A stretch of 7,748 nucleotides of DNA. Origin: Lachnospiraceae bacterium UBA5895 (lineage in GTDB: Bacteria; Bacillota; Clostridia; Lachnospirales; Lachnospiraceae). Positions 1 through 6,549 of the stretch are shown here, piece after piece (the first letter of the stretch is position 1; each line of letters begins with the position of its first letter). The notes below the pieces were generated by a model. The model did not search any database. It saw nothing but the letters and a program-made list of their open reading frames with translations, and was not told where the DNA came from. The stretch spans positions 1 to 7,748 of the forward strand of contig DJEP01000045.1 of assembly GCA_002431915.1 (NCBI GenBank). The letters are read 5' to 3'. The translations under genes and the position numbers were made by a program.

Positions 1-47
1 TAACGGGGGGCTGAACAGATACTTTTCATGTATATTTTGTATAAAAA
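1..47. other. Short flank downstream of the binding-protein gene
   Basis: AT-rich sequence after the TAA stop (48-50). I see no convincing terminator hairpin or gene start in it, so the transporter transcript probably continues beyond the window. Confidence 0.5.
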
Positions 48-890
48 TTATTCACCGATGTACTCAGATACCAGTGCATCAAAGGTACCGTCAGCCTTCA
101 GATCTGCCAAAGCCTGATTTACCTGCTCTACCAGTTCGCTTCCCTTAGGAAGTGCGATAGCGTATTCCTCGGTCTCAAAGCCAAACTCTGCGCCGTCAAT
201 AATCTTAATCTTACCCTCGAACTTGGTATTGAATACTTCTGCGGGGTTCTTATCAATGATAACTGCATCCAGTCTGCCGTTTACCAGATCGTTCACAGCG
301 TCGATTGCTCTGTTGTAGGTCTGTGCGGTAGCACCCTCGATATCCTCAGAAAGAAACATACCGGTGGTACCCAGCTGGCTGCCAATGGTCTTATTCTTCA
401 GATCATCAGCGGTTGCAATATCGGAATCTGCTGCTACAATTACGAACTGTACAGCCTCATAATAAGGATCAGAGAAATCTACCTGCTTCTTACGCTCATC
501 AGTAACGGTCATACCTGCGATAGCACCATCGATTCTGTTGCCGATGGAACTTACCAGAGAATCAAACTCCATGTTCTCTACCTGGACTTCCTTGCCCAGC
601 TTCTCGCCTACTGCCTTGATCAGAGCTACATCGAAACCATCGGGTTCTCCGTCATCTCCTACATACTCAAATGGCGGGAATTCTGCGTTGGTACCGAATA
701 CCAGTACGCCGTCCTCAGTCTTATCGGCTGCCTCAGTGGATGCGGCTTCGGTAGTTGCTGCTGCCTGGCTCTCTGCCACACTGCTCTCAGATGCCTGAGA
801 ATTATCGTTTGCTGCGGAATCAGAACCACAGCCTGTCAGCATTGCTGTGCACATTACAGTTGCAAGTAACATTGCGATTGCTTTTTTCAT
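48..890 (-). CDS. Polar amino acid ABC transporter substrate-binding lipoprotein
   Basis: This 280-aa protein is an extracellular solute receptor of the family 3 type (PBPb fold). It captures a polar amino acid and delivers it to an ABC permease. Residues 1-20 are a lipoprotein signal peptide with lipobox LTGC, so Cys21 would be lipidated. A Ser/Ala/Thr/Glu-rich tether covers about 22-60. The binding domain runs from about 62 (VLVFGTNAEFPPFEY) to the end. Family hallmarks are GFDVALIKAVGEKLG (85-99), MTVTDERKKQVDFSDPYY (127-144), in which Arg133 is the expected carboxylate-binding residue, and IIDKNPAE (211-218), in which Asp213 is the expected amino-group ligand. The length is normal for the family. 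The start is supported by AGGAGG at 899-904, 8 nt upstream of ATG. It has its own promoter (945-973). Permease and ATPase genes are not in the window; they may lie below position 1. Exact substrate cannot be told. Confidence 0.95.
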   Translation of the reverse strand: MKKAIAMLLATVMCTAMLTGCGSDSAANDNSQASESSVAESQAAATTEAASTEAADKTEDGVLVFGTNAEFPPFEYVGDDGEPDGFDVALIKAVGEKLGKEVQVENMEFDSLVSSIGNRIDGAIAGMTVTDERKKQVDFSDPYYEAVQFVIVAADSDIATADDLKNKTIGSQLGTTGMFLSEDIEGATAQTYNRAIDAVNDLVNGRLDAVIIDKNPAEVFNTKFEGKIKIIDGAEFGFETEEYAIALPKGSELVEQVNQALADLKADGTFDALVSEYIGE

Positions 891-898
891 AATATTTT

Positions 899-904
899 CC
901 TCCT
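899..904 (-). promoter_or_regulatory. Ribosome binding site of the binding-protein gene
   Basis: A perfect AGGAGG on the minus strand, followed by an 8-nt AT-rich spacer and ATG at 888-890. It fixes the start of the lipoprotein gene. Confidence 0.9.
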
Positions 905-944
905 GTCTGTTTATCCGGGAACCATTCTCCCCTAAACTTTGATT

Positions 945-973
945 ACTATAGCACCTTTTCCCGAAATACGCAA
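945..973 (-). promoter_or_regulatory. Sigma-A-like promoter with extended -10 for the binding-protein gene
   Basis: On the minus strand, TTGCGT (968-973) is followed by exactly 17 nt and TATAGT (945-950). The -10 matches the consensus at five of six positions and is preceded by TGC, giving an extended -10 (TGn). The -35 keeps only the TTG half. Transcription would begin at about 938, leaving a leader of about 48 nt. The -35 begins 4 nt after the stop codon of the prepilin-peptidase-like gene, so the transporter gene can be transcribed independently of the pilus operon. The start site is predicted only. Confidence 0.72.
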
Positions 974-1008
974 CTGTTTATGTATAAATATGCGTTGCAT
1001 TCGGGAAA
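957..1008. repeat. Nested inverted repeat across the gene junction
   Basis: The outer arms are TTTCCCGAA (957-965) and TTCGGGAAA (1000-1008), a perfect 9-bp pair. Inside lie ACGCA (968-972) with TGCGT (991-995), and TTTAT (977-981) with ATAAA (984-988). The outermost and innermost pairs share the same centre at 982.5; the middle pair is offset by one base. The structure covers the last codons and stop of the peptidase gene and the -35 plus part of the spacer of the next promoter. No T-tract follows on either strand, so it is not an ordinary intrinsic terminator. It could be a regulator binding site or an mRNA 3'-end hairpin. Confidence 0.6.
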
Positions 1009-1442
1009 TACCGTAACACCGTAACCATCCAGAAGGAAACAGTAATATAAGGAATAAACGGCTGTGGAACCCGCAGTCTCCCGTCCCTTGTAACATTTCC
1101 GCGGAACAGTTGCACCACTGTAAGCAATATCACCGCAAGCAGCATATGGCACAACGGCCATAGGATTCCGGTATCCCCGGTACATTCCGCCAGCGCACAC
1201 ACCGAAAAAGCATGGCAGTCCGCTCTTCCGTACATATGACTGAATGCCAGCTGCTGCAGAGCTGCAAATCCTGCTGCCGCAATCCAGATTCTGATATCCC
1301 ATCCTTCCGACAAAGCGAGCAGACAGGTCCAGGGCAGGCACCACCACCATATATAATTATACACCCAGCACTCTTCCCTATCCATCCTGGATGCCATCAG
1401 AAGTCCTCCTGACAGCATGATATATGCTATAATCCGGATCAC
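978..1442 (-). CDS. Short divergent prepilin peptidase-like membrane protein (TadV/CpaA type, family A24)
   Basis: This is a 154-aa hydrophobic protein with about five predicted membrane segments (roughly 1-16, 28-46, 50-67, 94-113, 129-144). Its layout resembles the small A24 aspartic prepilin peptidases of Tad loci. The first aspartate is candidate Asp21 (ASRMDREECWVYNYI), placed like the D...N motif after the first segment. The second is Asp75 in GRAD (72-75), where the family normally has GxGD. The C-terminal PFIPYI (128-133) matches the conserved PF.P stretch near the end of these enzymes. It would cleave and possibly methylate the small pilins encoded upstream. It is the last gene of the pilus operon. 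An in-frame GTG at 1460 gives six more residues, but GTG at 1442 has AAGGGAG (1448-1454) 5 nt upstream and is preferred. The family call rests on motif layout and context; activity is unproven. Confidence 0.68.
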   Translation of the reverse strand: MIRIIAYIMLSGGLLMASRMDREECWVYNYIWWWCLPWTCLLALSEGWDIRIWIAAAGFAALQQLAFSHMYGRADCHAFSVCALAECTGDTGILWPLCHMLLAVILLTVVQLFRGNVTRDGRLRVPQPFIPYITVSFWMVTVLRYFPNATHIYT

Positions 1443-1447
1443 ACCCG

Positions 1448-1454
1448 CTCCCTT
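1448..1454 (-). promoter_or_regulatory. Ribosome binding site selecting the GTG start of the peptidase-like gene
   Basis: AAGGGAG lies 5 nt upstream of GTG (1440-1442) on the minus strand. It is the reason for choosing this start over the in-frame GTG at 1458-1460, which has only purine-rich sequence before it. No ATG precedes residue 15 of the longer frame. Confidence 0.6.
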
Positions 1455-1507
1455 CCGCACTCTCTGCTCTCTTCTGTCCTGTTGTTCTACCCGGTTATCC
1501 TGTCTGT

Positions 1508-4500
1508 TTACCGCAGTCTCGTCCGCAGATCCTCCAGCACACTTCCTTTCACACCGATGACACTGATCTGCGGATGATCTTCCAATTTCTTATCTCCTTT
1601 ATAAGCCCGCACGGTGATCTTCAGCTGTTCATTCTCCGGTGTATATAACGGTACCATGAACTGTAAACTTTCCGTGATGCGATATCCCGGCTGATCCGTA
1701 TAATCATAGACCCTGTTCAGTTCCGGATTCTGCCTCGCCATCTCTTCCGGGAAGATCACTTTCACCCGATCCGCATATCCCCATACCGTAAATGTCAGTA
1801 TGCCGCTCTCACCGCAGCGGAAAGTCGTCCCCCGTGGTTCCCGGATTCTCATAACATCCGCTTCCAGACCGAATTCCGTTGTTCCTTTGGTTATCTCCGT
1901 CTCGTTCCCCACATAATCTGCCGCATATGCCAGTACCGTAAAATCTCCGCTGAACATTGCGTCATCCTCCGTGATCACGATCCGGATGCTTCCGGTGGCA
2001 TCCGGCACAAATGTCTTCGCCACCGTGTTATCGGTATTCTGTATTCTGACATAGAATTCTTTTACGCCGCTGATCGCATCTGCTGCTGTCACGATGACGC
2101 TGACCTCTCCTTCCCTGCGGTCGATCAGCGTACGATTTTCCAACAAATCCAGTCCGTAGATCACCGGCGCTTCTCCGTCTGCAATCAGCGTGATCTTATT
2201 TTTCTCATCCAGTGCATGTGTCGAATATACTTTTGTATCTCCCGCATCTGCCTCCGCAACGGGAATCACCTGTATGTGCTGCCCGGAATAAGCCGCATCA
2301 ATCGTGAATTTCTGTACACCGGTAAGCTCCCTGCACAGATTCGATCTTACCGTATAGGAATACGGATATTGCTGCAGTACCGCCACTCCTTCTGTGGTAT
2401 AAGACAGTCCGGAAGCATCGGTACGGATATTGCCCTTTCGGATATCTCCGGAAGGCGTGTGGATGATATTACGTGCTACGGCGCCGTCTTCACTGCAGGT
2501 CTCATAGATATTCTCATTGGGTTGGTATTCCTCGCAGGCATCCCCGTCCAGATAAGCATTATTTTTTAAGGTGACCGGAGTCTTACCATCCGCCCGGACA
2601 TACCAGCTTTTTGCCTCCGGTGCAGGATACACATTGTCTCCACTCTCTATTTCCAACGGTGCGGTATAGATCTTCCACTTCACATCGGTATCTTTCATAC
2701 AAAAATGTGTCGTAGGTCCTACATTGCCTGCCACATCCACCGCTGCCACATGAAGATACTGTGTTTTTCCGTTTGCAGTCAGCTCAGCAGCCGGAAGTTC
2801 TGTGTATTTTGCATTCTGCGCTCCCACCACTTTCGTATTCTCTACATCATCTATTGTATAATAATAACCTGCAATACCGCTGACCAGCAGATTCCCGGTG
2901 ATGTTGGAAGTACAAAGCCTTACCGTACTCCCGGTCAGATAGGACTCCGCTTTATGATAGTACCGGGTTCCGTTATCCCGGGGCTGCTGCCAGGTAATCC
3001 GTACCCGCTTATGATCCAGTGCTTCCATGGTCATTTCCCCAGGGATCCGATCCGGCGCTGCCAGATCTGTCGCCACGACACCCTCCATATGGCACTCTTC
3101 CTGGTAGCCTATCGCTTCCGACTGTATCTGTACGCTTCCGTCTCCCCTGTGTACACCGCTTTCGCTTTCGTACATCCTGGCATACGCAGTATTCACATAA
3201 TTACTTCCTCCGTAAGCCGGTTTTGAGGACAGTACCTGCCCCTCCACATAACCGCAGGTCAGCATTCTGCCGCCGGAGAAACTTAAGCCCGTGATCTCCG
3301 ATTTGAACCATGCATCCGTACAGTCATGGGAAAATTTCAGGTCTACGAATATCTTCGTCGTTCCCTCCGGCAGGGTAAAATGAAAGGTACCGGCGAACTT
3401 ACTGCCGCCCGGTGCACCGCCCCAGGAACCATCCGGATTCTCCCATGCAGAGCTGGAGGAGCCGCTCATGGAATAGACCGCATCACGAAAACTACCGGAC
3501 AAAATCACTTTCCCATCCTGGTTCAGGATCGTATATTGTGACTTATTCAGTGAGAAATTACAGGAGGATCCCCAACTGTCCGCATAGACCGATATCTTTA
3601 ACTGCGTATTACCGTTGGTGCTGATTCCCCGGTATCCTCTCGTATTCCACCGGTTCCCCGTATCCCAGTAATACCGGGACCAGCCTGCACGGATGATATG
3701 ATAAGGATCGTCATCCTTGGTATGGCTGTAAGTGCTGGTAGCTGTATACGTCTCGCAGTAATCATCATGACCCGTCACATAATGCTCCCAGCTGCCAAAT
3801 GCCGGGGTATAGGCGGCTTCCCTGTAACACTGATTCGTATGAGTATGTACGATCTTCTCTCCCGCACTTCCTCCACGGTATCCGGCACCGCCGCCTGCCA
3901 TTCCGTCCTCACCGTTACTTTCTTCCCGCACGCTCTCCGCACTGCCACCGGCTTTTCCGTCTCCCGCCGGAGAAGCGCCTCCGCCGCCACCGGCGATGAG
4001 CAGGATTCCCTTGCGGTCTGATGCCACAGAGGTCATGCCCCCTCCGTTGCCGTAGGCAAAAGCAGTTCCTCCGCCGTTACCACCATCCTGTCCTCCCGGG
4101 AAGCATGTGATCTTCTCTCCTTTTTGCAGCCAGAAGGTTCCGGACACTCGCCCGCCGTATCCCCCTGTACAGGATTCAAAGTCCTGTCCCTGGGCACCCT
4201 CTGCCGCAAGCGTATACAGCCCTGTGTAAGGGATGATATATTCCCCGGCACTGCCGCTGTAGTTCTCCGTTATGGCGACCTGTGTCATACTGCTGATATC
4301 CTCGGCGGAATTGACGCGTGTCCATGTACCGTTCTCCTTCTTTTGGAATAGCAGATAAGTCTTATTCTTCTGATCCGTCTGTGACCAGCTAAGGTCCACT
4401 GCGCCCTTCCCGCCATTTGTCTTATAATTGTCCACAGACTCTAACTTCAAATCGACCCACTGGGCATACAGCGTACTGTCAGCAGACGGAATGATCTCTT

Positions 4501-5827
4501 CCCCTGCTGCCCCCGCCGGCAAGGTAAATGCATTATCGTAATACCAGCCCCCAAAGGACCAGCCTTCTCTGACGGTTCCCGGCAGAGTCACACAATCCCG
4601 CCGGTACATCGCCTTTACAGTATCCACATTTCCTTCCGTGGCGGAATAGGTATAAACATTTCCTTCCAGTTCTCCCTGAAAGGGAAGCACACGCGTCCAC
4701 TCTTCAAAATGCTGTGTGCCCCGGATAGGGGATACTGCCGTCCCGCCATTCGTCTCGAAGGACAGGGTATATCCTGTAGGGGGCTGGATTTCTTCCGTCT
4801 GCAGACAATATTGCTTACCATAGACATCCGCGATCTCCAAAACGTTTTTACCCAGATATTTACCGTCGCCGGCATCAACGCGCAGCGTACTCTCGCAGGG
4901 GCTCCACTGTGCGTACAGTGTGACCAAGCCGTTATCTCGGTCGGTCCAGGTCGTCCTGTCCCGGTAATCCGCCGTAGCAAGATTATATATCTCGGTCTCA
5001 TCCGCGTAGAAATCGCCACTTCCGTCCGGTGCGGTATTCCAGCCGGTAAACCGATAGCCGATACGGGTATAATTGTTTTTCGTCAGATGAGTGACGGGAG
5101 TTACTTCGTTGCCTTCGTAAACTTCCGCGTTATCATACATATGGTAACTTTCTCCCATAAACCCTACACAGGATCCGGGATCTGCATTTGCATCATATAC
5201 GACCTTATACTGGTTAGGGGATATCTTCCGGCATCTGTGCTCCGTGAACGTCACTCCCTGCTCCAGATTCGTGCAGAACGGGCATAGGTAATAATATGTC
5301 TTCGGGTCTTCATCACTCCCCAGATCCATATAGTGTATGGTCTGTGCCGCCTCTCTGCTCATATAGATATTCCATGGTTCTATCAGTTCCCCGCAATCCG
5401 CACAGACCGGTTTCCAGCCGGAATTATAGTACCGCTGACATTTTGCCATGCCAAACTGCAGACCATGCCAGCCCTGCTTCCTCCCATAGGCATTATGAAT
5501 GCACTGTGCCCTTCGCCAGCTGACCTTCCAGGCTCCGATCGGTACTTCTCCCCTGCGGCTGACACTGTAATAATGTTCTCCCGCACCGGGCTCTCTCAGA
5601 GAAGACTTAATTCCCGTATATACGACCGTATTTTCCTCATACCAACGGTAACCTTTCTCTCCGGCACAGGCAGTCCATGCTTTCCCGTCCGGGCTGAAGG
5701 ACACATAGGGGCTGTTATAAATGGTCTTCTTCTCATAAGCCTGTACCGTCCGTACGGGAAGCAGCATTGCGATCCCAAAAGCCAGCATAGCGGCAATGTA
5801 CAGCCTGCGGCGTTTTTTCTTTGTCAT
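1508..5827 (-). CDS. Giant secreted multidomain surface protein, putative pilus-associated adhesin
   Basis: This is a 1439-aa exported protein. Signal peptide: KKKRRR, then a hydrophobic stretch (9-24), likely cleaved after VQA (30). Modules in order: a Cys-rich head (about 31-200) with CADC (142-145) and CPFC (182-185), like a zinc ribbon, plus Cys109, 130 and 199; two InlB B-repeat-like units (about 206-308 and 352-457), each ending LYAQW; a short FN3-like piece (about 458-520); a glycine-rich domain resembling that of ALK/LTK receptors (about 521-655); an inserted Cys/His-containing module (about 656-857) and return to GR-like sequence (858-903); an FN3-like domain (about 924-1045); then Ig-like beta domains to the end. 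There are about 26 cysteines. I see no LPXTG motif, C-terminal membrane segment or SLH domain, so anchoring is unexplained. It sits between the CpaB-like and peptidase genes. The start is ATG 5827, with GAAGGAG 7 nt upstream; an in-frame TTG at 5869 would overlap the previous gene and place extra charged residues before the signal peptide. The adhesin role is inferred from domains and context. Confidence 0.85.
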   Translation of the reverse strand: MTKKKRRRLYIAAMLAFGIAMLLPVRTVQAYEKKTIYNSPYVSFSPDGKAWTACAGEKGYRWYEENTVVYTGIKSSLREPGAGEHYYSVSRRGEVPIGAWKVSWRRAQCIHNAYGRKQGWHGLQFGMAKCQRYYNSGWKPVCADCGELIEPWNIYMSREAAQTIHYMDLGSDEDPKTYYYLCPFCTNLEQGVTFTEHRCRKISPNQYKVVYDANADPGSCVGFMGESYHMYDNAEVYEGNEVTPVTHLTKNNYTRIGYRFTGWNTAPDGSGDFYADETEIYNLATADYRDRTTWTDRDNGLVTLYAQWSPCESTLRVDAGDGKYLGKNVLEIADVYGKQYCLQTEEIQPPTGYTLSFETNGGTAVSPIRGTQHFEEWTRVLPFQGELEGNVYTYSATEGNVDTVKAMYRRDCVTLPGTVREGWSFGGWYYDNAFTLPAGAAGEEIIPSADSTLYAQWVDLKLESVDNYKTNGGKGAVDLSWSQTDQKNKTYLLFQKKENGTWTRVNSAEDISSMTQVAITENYSGSAGEYIIPYTGLYTLAAEGAQGQDFESCTGGYGGRVSGTFWLQKGEKITCFPGGQDGGNGGGTAFAYGNGGGMTSVASDRKGILLIAGGGGGASPAGDGKAGGSAESVREESNGEDGMAGGGAGYRGGSAGEKIVHTHTNQCYREAAYTPAFGSWEHYVTGHDDYCETYTATSTYSHTKDDDPYHIIRAGWSRYYWDTGNRWNTRGYRGISTNGNTQLKISVYADSWGSSCNFSLNKSQYTILNQDGKVILSGSFRDAVYSMSGSSSSAWENPDGSWGGAPGGSKFAGTFHFTLPEGTTKIFVDLKFSHDCTDAWFKSEITGLSFSGGRMLTCGYVEGQVLSSKPAYGGSNYVNTAYARMYESESGVHRGDGSVQIQSEAIGYQEECHMEGVVATDLAAPDRIPGEMTMEALDHKRVRITWQQPRDNGTRYYHKAESYLTGSTVRLCTSNITGNLLVSGIAGYYYTIDDVENTKVVGAQNAKYTELPAAELTANGKTQYLHVAAVDVAGNVGPTTHFCMKDTDVKWKIYTAPLEIESGDNVYPAPEAKSWYVRADGKTPVTLKNNAYLDGDACEEYQPNENIYETCSEDGAVARNIIHTPSGDIRKGNIRTDASGLSYTTEGVAVLQQYPYSYTVRSNLCRELTGVQKFTIDAAYSGQHIQVIPVAEADAGDTKVYSTHALDEKNKITLIADGEAPVIYGLDLLENRTLIDRREGEVSVIVTAADAISGVKEFYVRIQNTDNTVAKTFVPDATGSIRIVITEDDAMFSGDFTVLAYAADYVGNETEITKGTTEFGLEADVMRIREPRGTTFRCGESGILTFTVWGYADRVKVIFPEEMARQNPELNRVYDYTDQPGYRITESLQFMVPLYTPENEQLKITVRAYKGDKKLEDHPQISVIGVKGSVLEDLRTRLR
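4457..5212 (-). repeat. Two InlB B-repeat-like (Listeria-Bacteroides) units within the giant protein
   Basis: These are protein-level repeats. Unit one covers residues about 206-308 (YKVVYDANADPGS, then GYRFTGWNTAPDGSG, ending TLYAQW). Unit two covers about 352-457 (YTLSFETNGGTAVSP, then GWSFGGWYYDNAF, ending TLYAQW). The pattern of V.Y.AN, G..F.GW and LYAQW is the family signature for this beta-grasp-like surface repeat. Both units are longer than usual because of internal insertions, and a linker of about 40 residues containing Cys311 and Cys341 separates them. Confidence 0.8.
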
Positions 5828-5834
5828 GCAAGTT

Positions 5835-5841
5835 CTCCTTC
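5835..5841 (-). promoter_or_regulatory. Ribosome binding site deciding the start of the giant protein
   Basis: GAAGGAG on the minus strand stands 7 nt before ATG (5825-5827), in the 38-nt gap after the CpaB-like stop codon. The following residues form a textbook signal peptide, whereas the in-frame TTG at 5867-5869 lies on the previous gene's stop codon. Confidence 0.85.
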
Positions 5842-5865
5842 TTACGGTATCTTTCCTGTGACAGG

Positions 5866-6549
5866 TCAATCGCAGATCTTAACGACCCGCAGTGACCCTT
5901 TTGCCAGATTCCTGTAAAAATCCTCCACATTTTTATTATCCAGATAAATATTCACTCTCTGCGCCGGTGTGGTGGTGTCCTCACAGGAAATGATGTTGCC
6001 GCTCTGATCAAACACCTGCTGCACGAACAGATTCTGCCAGCCCGGATTTTCGCCGGAAAATTCTTCCTTATCCTTATCGATGCAATAGATATGTATTCTG
6101 TCCCCGGCGCGCAGGACACCTCCCACCGCCTGGTACAGATCTTCTGCCCTGAAACCGGCAATCACCGGTTCCGCCATTTCTCCCAGAATCTGCTCTTTAC
6201 TCTCTGTCATTTCTCCGGTGATAACGCTGCCCTGTCCGATATCACATACCGTTATTCTGCCGTACAGACTATCCCTGTCCGTCACCGCCGTCTCCGGCAC
6301 GATTCTCTGATCGATCTCCAGAAGCATTATGTAATCCTCGATATTCTCCTGCGTCAGTTCCTCTCCCCGGGGAATACCCTTTGCTGCCACATACACCTCT
6401 TTTTTCTCGTATTCTGCAAGCGTCCGCTTCTCTGTCTGCAGCATTACGGCAAATACCGCAACGGCAGCAATAAATGCCGCCAGAATACTGCCGTTCCATA
6501 TTTTGTTTTTTGTTGTTTTATTCCATTTATTCGGCTTCTGTAATTTCAT
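5866..6549 (-). CDS. CpaB/RcpC-like SAF-domain pilus assembly protein
   Basis: This 227-aa protein has one N-terminal membrane anchor (about 19-37) with a basic cytoplasmic tail, so the bulk lies outside the membrane. A SAF domain covers about 51-112 (EVYVAAKGIPRGEELTQENI, later GRITVCDIGQGSVIT), the typical beta-clip of CpaB/RcpC and flagellar FlgA relatives. The second half contains GGVLRAGDRIHIYCI (143-157), like the RcpC/CpaB motif in which a Gly-rich loop is followed by a PGDRVDV-type strand. In Tad systems CpaB/RcpC helps pilus assembly outside the inner membrane; in a Gram-positive cell its place would be the membrane/wall interface. The start ATG at 6549 is chosen because AGGGAG lies 7 nt upstream; an in-frame ATG at 6567 has a weaker site. 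The gene overlaps the TadE-like gene by 23 nt, suggesting translational coupling. Confidence 0.82.
   Translation of the reverse strand: MKLQKPNKWNKTTKNKIWNGSILAAFIAAVAVFAVMLQTEKRTLAEYEKKEVYVAAKGIPRGEELTQENIEDYIMLLEIDQRIVPETAVTDRDSLYGRITVCDIGQGSVITGEMTESKEQILGEMAEPVIAGFRAEDLYQAVGGVLRAGDRIHIYCIDKDKEEFSGENPGWQNLFVQQVFDQSGNIISCEDTTTPAQRVNIYLDNKNVEDFYRNLAKGSLRVVKICD

Noticed and set aside
911..925. A tiny minus-strand ORF (M-V-P-G-stop) in the leader of the binding-protein gene, and a GGGA/TCCC hairpin around it.
   Set aside because: The purine-rich stretch is too close to its ATG to serve as a ribosome binding site, and a 4-bp stem is too weak to argue for an attenuator.
957..1008. Intrinsic terminator at the end of the pilus operon.
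   Set aside because: The hairpin is real as a sequence dyad but has no T-tract on either strand; the base order is reversed relative to a terminator.
946..1350. An alternative minus-strand frame of 134 codons overlapping the peptidase-like gene.
   Set aside because: The overlapping 978-1442 frame has membrane segments and prepilin-peptidase-like motifs, whereas this frame has none. It also runs into the transporter promoter.
901..1510. A 13-nt exact direct repeat (TCCTGTCTGTTTA at 901-913 and 1498-1510), each copy near a gene boundary.
   Set aside because: One copy overlaps a ribosome binding site and the other a stop codon. A single 13-mer match is close to chance expectation in a window of this size, and nothing else flanks it symmetrically.
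2705..3226. A 173-codon open frame on the plus strand, and other plus-strand frames within 1508-5827 and 6091-7042.
   Set aside because: They lie entirely opposite well-supported minus-strand genes, have no convincing ribosome binding sites, and their translations have no coherent domain features.
3862..4276. Glycine-rich DNA repeat or collagen-like repeat.
   Set aside because: The glycines do not follow a Gly-X-Y period and the DNA is not tandemly repeated; the pattern fits a folded glycine-rich domain better.
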